The notes: generated from the letters alone by a model not told the origin. DNA of 64,000 nt from Kaistia terrae (GCF_026344005.1 NZ_JAPKNH010000004.1:248001-312000), one strand, 5' to 3'; positions 43,873 to 52,944 are shown, counted from the first letter of the stretch. A program made the numbers and translations.

Positions 43873-44973
43873 ATGGTTGAACGGGTAGGAATTGGTTTCA
43901 TCGGCTGCGGCAATATCAGCGCGGCCTATCTGAAGGCGGCGGCGGGTTTCCCGATCCTCGACATTCGTGGCGTTGCCGACCTGAATGCCGATGCGGCCAG
44001 CGCTCGCGCGGCGGAATTCGGCCTCAAGGCCCAGTCGATCGACGCCATGCTGGCCGATCCCTTGATCGAGATCATCGTCAACCTGACGATCCCGAAAGCG
44101 CATGTCGAAGTCGGCCTGCAGGTCGTCGCGGCCGGAAAACACGTGCATTCGGAGAAGCCGCTCGGCATTTCCACGGGCGAGGCTCGAAAACTGGTCGAGG
44201 CGGCCAAGGCCAAAGGCGTTCGCCTTGGCAGCGCGCCGGACACCTTCTTCGGCGGTGCGCACCAGACCAGCCGCAAGCTGATCGACGAGGGTGCTATTGG
44301 CACGCCGATCGCTGGAACCGCCTTTTTCATGTGCCCCGGCCATGAACGCTGGCATCCCAATCCCGGCTTCTATTATCTCGACGGCGGCGGACCCATGCTC
44401 GACATGGGACCCTATTACGTCACCGATCTGGTCAATCTGCTCGGTCCCGTCGCCCGCGTCGCCGGCGTCGCGACCAAGCTGCGCGACGAGCGCCTCGTCA
44501 CCAGCGAGCCGTTGAACGGCACCAAGATCCCGGTCGAGGTCGCGACCCATGTCGCCGGCACGCTGCAATTCGTCTCCGGCGCCGTCGTTACCATCGCCAT
44601 GAGCTTCGACGTGCCGCGCCACCAGCACAGCCCGATCGAACTCTATGGCTCGGCCGGCTCGATCCTCGTGCCCGATCCGAACCATTTTGGTGGTGACATC
44701 AAGCTCGCGACGGCGTCCGAGGACTGGCAGACGGTACCGACCCAGCACGCCTATGCCGACGGCAACTATCGCGTCATCGGCGTCGCCGACATGGCCGAGG
44801 CGATCCGCACCGGCCGGCCCCACCGTGCGAGCGGCGATCTCGCCTTCCACGCGCTGGAGGTTATGGAGGCATTCCAGCGTTCGTCCGACACCGGCGAGCA
44901 CATCACGATTTCGAGCCGCCCGGAACGGCCGGCCGCGCTGCCGGTCGGCGTCGCCATCGGCGCGATCGGCTGA
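43873..44973 (+). CDS. Gfo/Idh/MocA-family oxidoreductase (ThuB-like)
   Basis: A 366-residue NAD(P)-dependent dehydrogenase. The Rossmann start is VGIGFIGCGNISAAYLKAA, then the EKPLGIST motif (about residue 95; EKP holds the catalytic Lys) and the C-terminal (beta/alpha) substrate domain with GPMLDMGPYYVTDLVNLLGP. ATG 43873 follows GGGAGAGAG. Next to a thuA homologue it resembles ThuB, which takes part in oxidation of trehalose-type disaccharides to 3-keto sugars in rhizobia. Other sugar or inositol substrates are possible. Confidence 0.85.
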   Translation: MVERVGIGFIGCGNISAAYLKAAAGFPILDIRGVADLNADAASARAAEFGLKAQSIDAMLADPLIEIIVNLTIPKAHVEVGLQVVAAGKHVHSEKPLGISTGEARKLVEAAKAKGVRLGSAPDTFFGGAHQTSRKLIDEGAIGTPIAGTAFFMCPGHERWHPNPGFYYLDGGGPMLDMGPYYVTDLVNLLGPVARVAGVATKLRDERLVTSEPLNGTKIPVEVATHVAGTLQFVSGAVVTIAMSFDVPRHQHSPIELYGSAGSILVPDPNHFGGDIKLATASEDWQTVPTQHAYADGNYRVIGVADMAEAIRTGRPHRASGDLAFHALEVMEAFQRSSDTGEHITISSRPERPAALPVGVAIGAIG

Positions 44974-45002
44974 ACCAAACCAATTCAAGAGGGAGAGAGA
45001 CC

Positions 45003-45647
45003 ATGCGCGAGGCATTGATTGTCTGGGGCGGTTGGAGCGGCCACGAGCCGGAGCAGGGCGCCAACGTCATCGCGGGGATGCTCGAGGAAGAAGGCTTCAA
45101 GGTCTACCTGGAGAATTCGACCGAGGCGTTCGCCGACCCGGCCATTGCCGACATGAGCCTGATCGTGCCGATCTACACCATGTCGAAGATCGAGAAGGAG
45201 GAGCTTCTCAATCTGACCAAGGCGGTCGAGGGTGGCGTTGGCCTAGCCGGCTATCATGGCGGCATGGGCGACGCGTTCCGCGAGGCGGTTGAATACCAGT
45301 TCATGGTCGGCGGCCAGTGGGTCGCCCATCCGGGCAATATCATCGACTACCATGTCGATGTGACGAAGCCCGAGGACCCGATCATGGAAGGCATTCCGAC
45401 CCGCTTCCCGTATCGGTCCGAGCATTACTACATGCATGTCGACCCCTCGAACGAGGTGCTGGCGACGACGACCTTCACCGGAGACCACGCCTATTGGATT
45501 GATGGCGTCGTCATGCCGGTGGTCTGGAAGCGCAAGCACGGCAAGGGGCGGGTTTTCTATTCGTCGCTCGGTCACGTTGCCAGCGAGTTCAAGGTGCCGG
45601 AGATGAATACGATCATGCGGCGCGGCCTGCTCTGGGCAGCGCGCTGA
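45003..45647 (+). CDS. thuA: ThuA-domain protein
   Basis: A 214-residue class-I-amidotransferase-like fold protein of the ThuA (trehalose utilisation) family. It has LIVWGGWSGHEPEQGANVIA, GLAGYHGGMGDAFREA, YQFMVGGQWVAHPG, the His-rich SEHYYMHVDP, and VFYSSLGHVASEF. It lies 29 bp after the Gfo/Idh gene. In rhizobia ThuA and ThuB act together on trehalose, maltitol and similar disaccharides through 3-keto forms. A hairpin without T-run (45666-45693) follows. Confidence 0.88.
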   Translation: MREALIVWGGWSGHEPEQGANVIAGMLEEEGFKVYLENSTEAFADPAIADMSLIVPIYTMSKIEKEELLNLTKAVEGGVGLAGYHGGMGDAFREAVEYQFMVGGQWVAHPGNIIDYHVDVTKPEDPIMEGIPTRFPYRSEHYYMHVDPSNEVLATTTFTGDHAYWIDGVVMPVVWKRKHGKGRVFYSSLGHVASEFKVPEMNTIMRRGLLWAAR

Positions 45648-45665
45648 CCGAAGCGGCTGAGTGGA

Positions 45666-45693
45666 ATGCCCGGCCGACCCAGCGGCCGGGCAT
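45666..45693 (+). terminator. Hairpin after thuA
   Basis: ATGCCCGGCCG, 6-base loop, exact complement; no T-run. Transcript end or mRNA stabiliser. Confidence 0.5.
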
Positions 45694-45793
45694 CAAGGCG
45701 TTGCGCCTTTCGCCGGGAAGCGTCACAAGACTAGCGGCCAAACGACTTGCGCCAACAAGACCCGCGCCATCTCTGACCTCGGACGAGTGATCC

Positions 45794-46822
45794 ATGAAAG
45801 CCTCTGACAAGAAGCACCTCAAGCGCTCCAATATCGATCTGACCCTGCTCGGTTTGGGCACGGCGCCGTTCGGCGGCCTGTATGCCCCGGTCGCGCTCGC
45901 CGACGCCGAAGGCGCGATGCAGGCGGCCTGGGACGCGGGGCTGCGCTACTTCGACAGCGCGCCGATGTACGGCATGGGCCGCGCCGAGCACCTGATGGGC
46001 CACTTCCTGCGCGAGCAGGATGCGGATTCGTTCCACATCAGCACCAAGGTCGGTCGCCTGATGAGCTTCGATCGCCCGGGCCGCGTCCTGCCGCCGGAGC
46101 CGCCGAAGAACGAGTTCGACTCGGGCTGGAGCAACGGCCTGCCGTTCCGCGAAGTGTTCGATTATTCCTATGACGCCATCCTGCGCTCCTATGACGACAG
46201 TCGTCAGCGCACCGGTCTTGGCCGTCTCGACATCCTGTTCCTGCACGATATCGGCCGCGTCACGCATGGCGAGTTGCACGACCATCACTGGAATGCACTG
46301 ACCAAGGGCGGCGGCTTCAAGGCGCTGACCGAGCTGAAGGCCGCCGGCCTGATCGCCGGCTTCGGCCTCGGTGTCAACGAATGGCAGGTTATTCGCGATG
46401 CCATGCAGGAGGCTGATCTCGACGTCTGCCTGCTCGCCGGCCGCTACACGCTGCTCGATGGCGACGCCGCCGAGACCTTCCTGCCGCTGGCGCTGAAGAA
46501 CGAGGTCGATCTCGTCATCGGCGGCGTGTTCAACTCCGGCATCCTGGCTTCGACCTCGGGCCGCAAGAAGTTCAACTATGTCGACGCCCCGGCCGACGTG
46601 CTGGCCAAGGTCGAGAAGCTGGAGGCTGTGTGCCGTCGCTTCGACGTGCCGCTGCCGGCCGCCGCGATCCAGTATCCGCTGCGCCACCCGGCCTCGACGG
46701 TCGTCGTGATCGGCGCCAAGACGGCGGCGCAGGTCCAGGGCAATGTCGAATGGTTCGAGCGCGACATCCCCGCTGAACTCTGGACGACGCTGGAAGCCGA
46801 AGGCCTCATCCCGGCTCTCTGA
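45794..46822 (+). CDS. Aldo/keto reductase, D-threo-aldose / L-fucose 1-dehydrogenase type
   Basis: A 342-residue AKR. Catalytic residues: Asp/Tyr in FDSAPMYGMGRAEHLMG, Lys in HISTKVGRLM, His in LDILFLHDIGRV. The pattern (long middle region with PPKNEFDSGWSNGLPFREVF) matches the group of D-threo-aldose 1-dehydrogenases and pyridoxal 4-dehydrogenase. Likely oxidises an aldose to its 1,5-lactone. It has its own 146-bp upstream region and two terminators behind it, so it is probably monocistronic, or linked to the ribose-type ABC operon downstream. Confidence 0.85.
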   Translation: MKASDKKHLKRSNIDLTLLGLGTAPFGGLYAPVALADAEGAMQAAWDAGLRYFDSAPMYGMGRAEHLMGHFLREQDADSFHISTKVGRLMSFDRPGRVLPPEPPKNEFDSGWSNGLPFREVFDYSYDAILRSYDDSRQRTGLGRLDILFLHDIGRVTHGELHDHHWNALTKGGGFKALTELKAAGLIAGFGLGVNEWQVIRDAMQEADLDVCLLAGRYTLLDGDAAETFLPLALKNEVDLVIGGVFNSGILASTSGRKKFNYVDAPADVLAKVEKLEAVCRRFDVPLPAAAIQYPLRHPASTVVVIGAKTAAQVQGNVEWFERDIPAELWTTLEAEGLIPAL

Positions 46823-46849
46823 GTTTTCAAAAGCACCCAGCAGACTTGA

Positions 46850-46877
46850 GGACCGCCCCGATCCGGGCGGTCCTTTT
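46850..46877 (+). terminator. Intrinsic terminator, first of two
   Basis: GGACCGCCC, 6-base loop, GGGCGGTCC, TTTT. Confidence 0.75.
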
Positions 46878-46887
46878 GGAAAAAGAA

Positions 46888-46911
46888 CGGACCCACTCGG
46901 GTCCGTTTTTT
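46888..46911 (+). terminator. Intrinsic terminator, second of two
   Basis: CGGACCC, ACTC loop, GGGTCCG, six T residues; a strong tandem stop behind the aldo/keto reductase. Confidence 0.85.
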
Positions 46912-47056
46912 GTTTCTGGATGCCGGGCTTTCCTCGCCGAAGAGGCGAAGGCGAGGCTTCGTCAGACCGCTGGGGTCCACGGCAATATTGCTGATCGATC
47001 CCTGATCCGGCCGTCATTCCCTTCCAGACCAATCCAAAGCGGCAGGAAACGCAGCC

Positions 47057-47067
47057 TTGTCTGACAA
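47057..47067. promoter_or_regulatory. GntR/FadR-subfamily operator match TTGTCTGACAA
   Basis: Perfect dyad TTGTC-T-GACAA that fits the FadR-subfamily consensus TNGTNNNACNA. A related dyad TGTC-TGAT-GACA lies at 47075-47086, giving two sites 64 bp and 45 bp before the binding-protein start. The FCD-type GntR gene at 51097 is the obvious binder. Confidence 0.55.
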
Positions 47068-47130
47068 CCGAACTTGTCTGATGACATGACGTATGATAAT
47101 CGGTCGATCAGTCAATCCTGGGAGGTGAAT

Positions 47131-48264
47131 TTGACTGCTCTGAAATCACTCAATCGCGGTGTCATCGCCGGTGCGATGCTGGCGCTTTCGGCCGTCGCAG
47201 CCAACGCAGCCGATGGCGCTGTCGCCATCGCCGGCAAGTCCTTCTCCACCGAGCTTTGCGAGCCGGCCGATCCGGCGGCGGTCAAGGACATTCCGGCCGC
47301 CGTTTCCGGCTTCACCGGCTACGCATCCGAGCCGGGCGCCTGGCTCGATCAGCCGGAAGCCAGCGCCCTGACCGGCAAGCGCGTCGCGCTCTCCGTCATG
47401 GGGCTCGGCCAGCCCTATTTCCTGGCGATCAAGGGTCACTGGGAGCGGCTGGCCGCCAAATACAAGTTCGAGCTGAAGGTCTATGACGGCCGCTTCGACG
47501 CCGGCACGGTGCAGAAGCTCGTCGACGACATCATCTCGGACGCGCCGGACGCAGTTGCCTTCGCACCGCTCGATAGCGGTGCTGCCGTGCCGCAGGTCAA
47601 GCGCATGCTCGAAGCCGGCCTGAAGGTCGTTACCTACAACGTCCAGCCGACCGAAGTGGTCGCGCCGCGCGTCTTCGCCAATGACTTTGATGGTCCGCGC
47701 ATCGTCGGCTGCAACGCCGCCCGCTACTTCAAGGAAAAGTTCGGCGACAAGCCGGCCGTCATCGGCATCGTCGACCTGCCGCAGTTGCCGCAGGTTCAGG
47801 ATCGCAAGAACGGCTTCCTCTACGGCTTCAAGTCGCTGATCCCGACAGCCGTCGTTGCGCAGTCGGTGGATGGCGGCGGTGTCATCGACAAGGCCAATCC
47901 GGCAGCGGCGGATCTGCTGCAGGGCAACCCGACGCTGAACGTCATCTTCGGCATCAACAACGACTCGTCGCTTGGCGCCATCGCCGCGATGAAGGCGGCC
48001 GGCTCGTATTCGCCGGATTGGGGTGTCGTGGCGTCCGTGGACGGCTCCGAGCCGGTCATGAGCGAACTGGGCAGCGATGCCTCGCCGCTGAAGGCCGAGA
48101 GCGGTTACCCGCCCTATGACTTCAGCCTCGCGACCTTCAACCTTCTGGCCGCGACGGTAGAAGGCAAGACCAACCCGAACACGCAGGTTGTCGTCGGCTA
48201 TCCGCCGATCAGCCCGACGGAAGAGGGCATCAAAACCTGGCTGACGCAGCAATATCCGCGTTGA
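47131..48264 (+). CDS. Sugar ABC transporter binding protein (CUT2)
   Basis: About 377 residues. I choose TTG 47131, five bases behind GGAGG and just before the signal sequence (SLNRGVIAGAMLALSAVAAN); GTG 47125 or an ATG further upstream (47074) are alternatives. The mature part has a 55-residue N-terminal extension with one Cys before the CUT2 core KRVALSVMGLGQPYFLAIKG, then DAVAFAPLDSGAAVPQVK, NDFDGPRIVGCNAARY and GINNDSSLGAIAAMK. The extension and the 'GPRIVG' lobe set it apart from RbsB. Monosaccharide or polyol ligand. Confidence 0.87.
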   Translation: MTALKSLNRGVIAGAMLALSAVAANAADGAVAIAGKSFSTELCEPADPAAVKDIPAAVSGFTGYASEPGAWLDQPEASALTGKRVALSVMGLGQPYFLAIKGHWERLAAKYKFELKVYDGRFDAGTVQKLVDDIISDAPDAVAFAPLDSGAAVPQVKRMLEAGLKVVTYNVQPTEVVAPRVFANDFDGPRIVGCNAARYFKEKFGDKPAVIGIVDLPQLPQVQDRKNGFLYGFKSLIPTAVVAQSVDGGGVIDKANPAAADLLQGNPTLNVIFGINNDSSLGAIAAMKAAGSYSPDWGVVASVDGSEPVMSELGSDASPLKAESGYPPYDFSLATFNLLAATVEGKTNPNTQVVVGYPPISPTEEGIKTWLTQQYPR

Positions 48265-48277
48265 TCGTCTGATCTGG

Positions 48278-48306
48278 CGTGGCGGCGGGTCAAAGCCGCC
48301 GCCACG
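48278..48306 (+). terminator. 11-bp hairpin between binding-protein and ATPase genes
   Basis: CGTGGCGGCGG, 7-base loop, exact complement, no T-run. Same position as the hairpin at 32179 in the other CUT2 operon. Confidence 0.6.
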
Positions 48307-48373
48307 CTGATCTGCCTCTCACGTGCCTGAGCGCTGGATCGCGAGCGGGCCTGTGCCGCCCAAGGAAAGCTTG

Positions 48374-49903
48374 ATGTCGTCGATAGATCTGGCGGAACCC
48401 GCGCCAAGGACCGAAACCGGGCAACCCGTTCTCCAGGCCTTCGGGCTTTCAAAGCAGTTTCCAGGCGTGCGCGCGCTCGCCGGAGTCGATTTCGACCTGA
48501 TGCGCGGCGAAGTTCATTGCCTGATCGGCGAGAACGGCGCCGGCAAGTCGACTTTCGTCAAGATCCTGGCTGGTGCAACCCAGCCCGATAGCGGCGAGAT
48601 TCTTGTGCGCGGCGTCAAGGCCGAGATGGCCGGACCGCGCGACGCCAAGGAACTGGGCCTTGCTTTCATCTTCCAGGAATTGAGCGTCGTCGACGGCCTG
48701 ACGGTCGCGGAAAACATCGTGCTCGGTTCCGAGCCGGGCGCACGCGGTCGCTTCGATGCGCAGTCGGCCACTGCGACCGCGCGAAAAATCCTGCTCGGCA
48801 TCGGCTTCGATACGCTGGATCCCGACATGCGTGTCGGGCGGCTTTCGACGGCGGAAAAGCAGGCCGTGATGATCGCCAAGGCGCTCTGCGCCAATGCCGA
48901 CGTCATCGTCATGGACGAACCGACCTCGCCGCTCGAGGAGCAGGAGGTTCGCCAGCTGTTCCAGGTCATCGCCACGCTGAAGCAGCAGGGCAAGGCCATC
49001 ATCTATGTCTCGCACAAGATGCGCGAGATCGAGGAGATCGGCGACCGCGTCACCGTGTTCAAGGACGGCGCCAAGGTGGCGACGCTGAACCGCGCCGAGG
49101 CGACGCCCCGAGAACTGATCCGCCTGATGGTCGGCCGCGACCTCGGCGACATCTTCCCTGCCAAGGATCGCCAGCCGGGTCGCGAAGTTCTCAAGGTGAG
49201 CGGCCTTTCCGGCGCGCGCATCCGCGATATCGACCTTTCCGTTCGGGCCGGCGAAATCGTCGGCGTCGCCGGCCTTGTTGGCGCGGGGCGCACGGAATTG
49301 TTGCGCTCGATCTTCGGAGCCGATGAGGTTGTGCACGGCGAAGTGTCCGTCGATGGCGAACTGGTGCCGGCCAATTCGGTCCGAGGTGCGATCCGATCCG
49401 GCATCGGACTGGTGCCGGAGGAGCGGCGCGGGCAGGGCATCGTCGGCGTGCTCAGTGTCTTCGACAATGTGCTTTTGCCCTGGCAGGAGTTTCCCGACAG
49501 CCGGCGCGACAATGGTGAGCCTGAAATCGTGGCGCGCCAGGCGGTCGAAAGCATGAACGTCAAGACGCCGTCGATCCGACAGCGCATCAGCCTTCTGAGC
49601 GGCGGCAACCAGCAAAAGGTCGTGGTCGGCAAATGGCTGACCATGAAGACGCGGGTTCTGCTGCTCGACGAGCCGACGCGCGGCATCGACATCGGCGCAA
49701 AGCGCGAGATCTACAAGCTGATCCACGACTTGGCCAAGTCGGGCCTGGCCATCCTGCTCGTCTCCTCGGAACTGCCGGAAGTGCTGGGGCTCTGCGACCG
49801 CATCCTCGTGCTCAACAACGGCTATGCCGTCGGCGAATTGCCGGGCAGCGCTTCCGAGGCGGACGTGATCGAACTCTCGATGCTGCATGGAGGCCAATCA
49901 TGA
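48374..49903 (+). CDS. Sugar ABC transporter ATPase, tandem-domain (RbsA type)
   Basis: A 509-residue double ATPase. Domain 1: Walker A GENGAGKST, signature RLSTAEKQAVMIAKAL, Walker B VIVMDEPTSPLE, H-loop YVSHKMREIEE. Domain 2: degenerate Walker A GLVGAGRTE, signature LSGGNQQKVVVGKWL, Walker B VLLLDEPTRGID, and no H-loop His (LLVSSELPEV). This asymmetry is normal for CUT2 ATPases. ATG 48374 follows AAGGAAAG; upstream in-frame residues are not family-like. The stop overlaps the permease start. Confidence 0.92.
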   Translation: MSSIDLAEPAPRTETGQPVLQAFGLSKQFPGVRALAGVDFDLMRGEVHCLIGENGAGKSTFVKILAGATQPDSGEILVRGVKAEMAGPRDAKELGLAFIFQELSVVDGLTVAENIVLGSEPGARGRFDAQSATATARKILLGIGFDTLDPDMRVGRLSTAEKQAVMIAKALCANADVIVMDEPTSPLEEQEVRQLFQVIATLKQQGKAIIYVSHKMREIEEIGDRVTVFKDGAKVATLNRAEATPRELIRLMVGRDLGDIFPAKDRQPGREVLKVSGLSGARIRDIDLSVRAGEIVGVAGLVGAGRTELLRSIFGADEVVHGEVSVDGELVPANSVRGAIRSGIGLVPEERRGQGIVGVLSVFDNVLLPWQEFPDSRRDNGEPEIVARQAVESMNVKTPSIRQRISLLSGGNQQKVVVGKWLTMKTRVLLLDEPTRGIDIGAKREIYKLIHDLAKSGLAILLVSSELPEVLGLCDRILVLNNGYAVGELPGSASEADVIELSMLHGGQS

Positions 49904-50964
49904 GCGTGTCCGCCAGCAGCTATGACAAAAAATCCAAGAATAGCCTTCAGAATGGCGAGGGGAATTCCGTGCAGAGCCAATCCGTCTGGCGATCGATCAT
50001 CGCAGACCGCCAGAAGCTTCAGACCATCGTGACGCTGCTGGTGCTGTTGCTGATGATCATCGTCTTCAGTTTCTTCAATCCTCGCTTCCTGACGCTTTCC
50101 AACTTCCAGAACCTGGCGCGCAATACGGCGCCGCTGATCATCGCTGCCAGCGCCATGACGGCGGTGATGATCGCGCGCGGCCTTGATCTTTCGGTCGGCA
50201 GCGTTCTGGCCGCGTGCTCCGTCGTCGCCGCCAGCCTCGCGGTCAAGGGCGTGCCGCTGCCGCTTGCTTTTCTCGCGGCGCTCGCCTTCGGCGCGTTCAT
50301 CGGATTTTTGAATGGCGCGATCATCGTCAAGATGCGGGTCAGCCCGATCATCGTCACGCTTGGCTCGCTCAATATCGCGCGCGGCATCGCCTATCTGATC
50401 ACGCCGAGCGCCATCCTAGTCGGCTTGCCGCCAAACTGGTCCACCCTCGGCACGACCAAGATTGGCCCGTTTCCGATGCCGATCCTGATCGCGGCGGTCG
50501 TGGCGCTTGTCTATAGCTGGGCCAGCCAGAAGACCAAGTTTGGCAAGCACGTCTATGCCGTCGGCGGCAATGAAGAGGCGGCGCGCCTTTCCGGCGTTCC
50601 GGTCGAACGCACGCTGATCTCGCTCTACGTCCTGAGCGGCATGATGGCGGCGCTCGCCGGCATCGTGCTGTCGACACGTGTCGGCTCCGGTGATCCGAAT
50701 ATCGGCGTCGGCTTCGAACTGGAAGTGATCGCGGCCGTGATCATCGGTGGCACCAGCCTGTCCGGCGGCGAGGGTCGCATCATGGGAACGGTGATTGGCG
50801 CCATTATCGTCGGCGTGCTGTCCAACGGCCTCAATTTGTCCGGTGTCGAGCCGTTCTGGCAATATGTGGCGCAGGGCATGGTACTGATCGCCGCGGTCGT
50901 GGTCGACAAGCGCGTCAATGAAGGCGTGTTGCGGATCGGGCGCCGGCGGCCGCGCGCGGCTTGA
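49900..50964 (+). CDS. Sugar ABC transporter permease (RbsC type)
   Basis: A 354-residue permease with a 45-residue soluble N-terminus and 8-10 hydrophobic segments. CUT2 stretches: MTAVMIARGLDLSVGSVLAAC, YAVGGNEEAARLSGVPVERT, AAVIIGGTSLSGGEGRIMG. ATG 49900 overlaps the ATPase stop (ATGA) and follows GGAGG. Final transporter gene before the GntR regulator. Confidence 0.92.
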   Translation: MSVSASSYDKKSKNSLQNGEGNSVQSQSVWRSIIADRQKLQTIVTLLVLLLMIIVFSFFNPRFLTLSNFQNLARNTAPLIIAASAMTAVMIARGLDLSVGSVLAACSVVAASLAVKGVPLPLAFLAALAFGAFIGFLNGAIIVKMRVSPIIVTLGSLNIARGIAYLITPSAILVGLPPNWSTLGTTKIGPFPMPILIAAVVALVYSWASQKTKFGKHVYAVGGNEEAARLSGVPVERTLISLYVLSGMMAALAGIVLSTRVGSGDPNIGVGFELEVIAAVIIGGTSLSGGEGRIMGTVIGAIIVGVLSNGLNLSGVEPFWQYVAQGMVLIAAVVVDKRVNEGVLRIGRRRPRAA

Positions 50965-51051
50965 TGTCTGACCGCAAGCGAGACCGAAAGTCCGAGCATG
51001 CTGGTGACTTGAGGGTGCTCTTCGGCGTATGAGGCCCAGATGAATCCCGCA

Positions 51052-51066
51052 GGGTGGGTCCCACCC
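51052..51066. promoter_or_regulatory. 15-bp dyad GGGTGGG-T-CCCACCC
   Basis: Perfect 7-bp arms between the permease stop and the GntR start; followed at 51066-51076 by CGGTGTAACAA, one mismatch from the FadR-subfamily consensus. Could be a terminator stem for the ABC operon or part of an autoregulatory site. Confidence 0.35.
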
Positions 51067-51096
51067 GGTGTAACAAGATGAGGAAAACACACCGCG

Positions 51097-51795
51097 ATGG
51101 AAATCAATCCGAACAAGGTCAACCGGCAGGGGCTTCCATCCCAAGTCGCAGCCTTTGTGCGCTTCGAAATCCTGCGCGGAAACCTGAAGCCGGGTGACCG
51201 GCTGCCGACGGAGCAGGAATTCGCGCTCCAGCATGGCGTCAGCCGGGCGGTGATCCGCGAGGCGATCGCCAAACTACGGCATGAGGGGCTGGTCGTCTCG
51301 CGCCAGGGGATCGGCGCCTTCGTCGCCTCGCCGGAGGCGGCGAATTCGTTGACGCTGGAGCCGAACAGCCTCGCCGTGCCGGAGGACTACCGTCATCTTT
51401 ATGAGCTGCGGTTGATGCTGGAGACGGGATCGGCGGAACTCGCGGCAGTCCAGCGCACCGACGAAGACCTGGCCGAGATGGAGCGTTGCATCGACAACAT
51501 GGCCAAGGTCACGGATCTGCACAGCGCCTATGTCGAGACCGACATCAGTTTCCACCGCGCCGTCGCCCGCGCGACGAAGAATCCATTCGTCGCGCTGTTC
51601 ATTGCGTTCGTCGACGTGAAGCTGCAGGAGAGCATCCTGGTCGCTTTGCGCTCGCTCGACTTTGCCAAGACATCGGCGATCTCGCATGACGAGCACCAAC
51701 TGATCTACGAGGCAATCCGGGCCGGCGACCCGGCCGGCGCAGCGGCGGCGATGCGCTCCCACCTGACGAATTCGTCTCGCCGGCTGGGGCTTTGA
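51097..51795 (+). CDS. GntR-family regulator, FCD (FadR) type
   Basis: A 232-residue regulator. The winged HTH (about 12-75) has LPTEQEFALQHGVSRAVIRE. The FCD all-helical domain (about 95-220) shows the metal/ligand histidines in ETDISFHRAV and ISHDEHQLI. Same direction as the ribose-type ABC operon 133 bp upstream; its likely operators are at 47057-47086. FCD regulators usually bind sugar acids or organic acids, hinting at the nature of the transported compound. Confidence 0.9.
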   Translation: MEINPNKVNRQGLPSQVAAFVRFEILRGNLKPGDRLPTEQEFALQHGVSRAVIREAIAKLRHEGLVVSRQGIGAFVASPEAANSLTLEPNSLAVPEDYRHLYELRLMLETGSAELAAVQRTDEDLAEMERCIDNMAKVTDLHSAYVETDISFHRAVARATKNPFVALFIAFVDVKLQESILVALRSLDFAKTSAISHDEHQLIYEAIRAGDPAGAAAAMRSHLTNSSRRLGL

Positions 51796-52008
51796 GTCCG
51801 GACCCGTTCGGATCCGAGGCACAAGCCTCGCAGACAATCCCGCCAGAGCGCGATAGATCAGCCCTGAATCACATTTCTTCGCCTTTTCCGCCGGAGAGTT
51901 GACGTCATACTCAACCGCTTGGATTTGGCTATTACTTTGATCGAGCATTCACCTCGGCAATTCGAGCGTGACTATTGAACTTTTGGATAGGTCGATCATG
52001 CTGCCAGC

Positions 52009-52944
52009 ATGATCGATAAGGCTGTTCTTTTCACCCACAAGCCGCGCTTCCATGATGAGAATCTGGCGACGAAATACTATTTTCTGCCGGCATTTCTCCA
52101 TCAGGCTCAGGCGGCCCGCCACAGCCGTATCATTTACTACGAGCCGAAGAGAGGTTCCGGAGTGCCGCAACGGAGGCATTTGCGGGGATACTGTTTTGCC
52201 AGGGCGAGCATTGCAGATATCGTCCAGGATCCACTTTGCCCAGGATACTATTGCGCACTCATAGAGAACTACCGGGAGTTTGACCGGCCGGTTACCTTTT
52301 CGGAGGTCGGCGTCTTTTTCGAAATTAGTCAGAGAAATTCGCCTGGTTCCAAGCAGAGCGTCCTGTTCGGACGAACCGTTCTCAACCTGTCCGATCCGGA
52401 GTTTCAACGGATCATTGCTGCCGGTTTCCCAAACCGGAATCCGGGCGATGAGCTGCATGCATTCGCTTCCAATCCGATCGCTTCTTCCTGCGCGTCGGGC
52501 ATGGACGAGGAGGCAGCGGCGTTCCTAGACGATCTTTCTCCGCGCGGGATCGATGGATTGTTTATCACACGCCTGCATCGCGAGCGTGGCTTCGCCCCTG
52601 CGGTGTTGGAAGTCTATGACTATCGCTGCGCCATGTCGCGCATCAAGGTGCTCTTTCCGGCGGGGACGGCGGAGTGTGAAGCCTGCCACATCCAGCCCGT
52701 CGCCCGGGGTGGTCCGGACGATGTGCGCAACGGGATTGCGCTGACTGCTACGCTCCACAAGCTTTTCGATCGCGGACTTATCTCCATCAGCGATGACTAT
52801 CACATTCTCATTAGTGCGTCGGTGCCCGAAGCAATACGTCGCTTGTTCCCAACGGATGGACGTATTGCCGTGCCAGAGCTCAAAGAACTGAGACCGCACC
52901 CCCAATTCCTGAAGTTTCATCGCGAGCATGTTTTTATCGGCTGA
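52009..52944 (+). CDS. HNH endonuclease with N-terminal reader-like domain
   Basis: A 311-residue protein. The C-terminal HNH_2-type nuclease: Cys in DYRCAMSRIK, ECEACHIQPVARGGPDDVRN (first His about 227), N241, H250 and the LFDRG end. The first 110 residues form a separate domain with IIYYEPKRG and YCFARASIADIVQDP, a pattern like PUA-fold (EVE/ASCH-type) readers, so this could be a modification-dependent restriction enzyme. Codon use is plainly more AT-rich than neighbours, and no partner methylase is present. Standalone and probably horizontally acquired. The reader-domain assignment is inference. Confidence 0.78.
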   Translation: MIDKAVLFTHKPRFHDENLATKYYFLPAFLHQAQAARHSRIIYYEPKRGSGVPQRRHLRGYCFARASIADIVQDPLCPGYYCALIENYREFDRPVTFSEVGVFFEISQRNSPGSKQSVLFGRTVLNLSDPEFQRIIAAGFPNRNPGDELHAFASNPIASSCASGMDEEAAAFLDDLSPRGIDGLFITRLHRERGFAPAVLEVYDYRCAMSRIKVLFPAGTAECEACHIQPVARGGPDDVRNGIALTATLHKLFDRGLISISDDYHILISASVPEAIRRLFPTDGRIAVPELKELRPHPQFLKFHREHVFIG

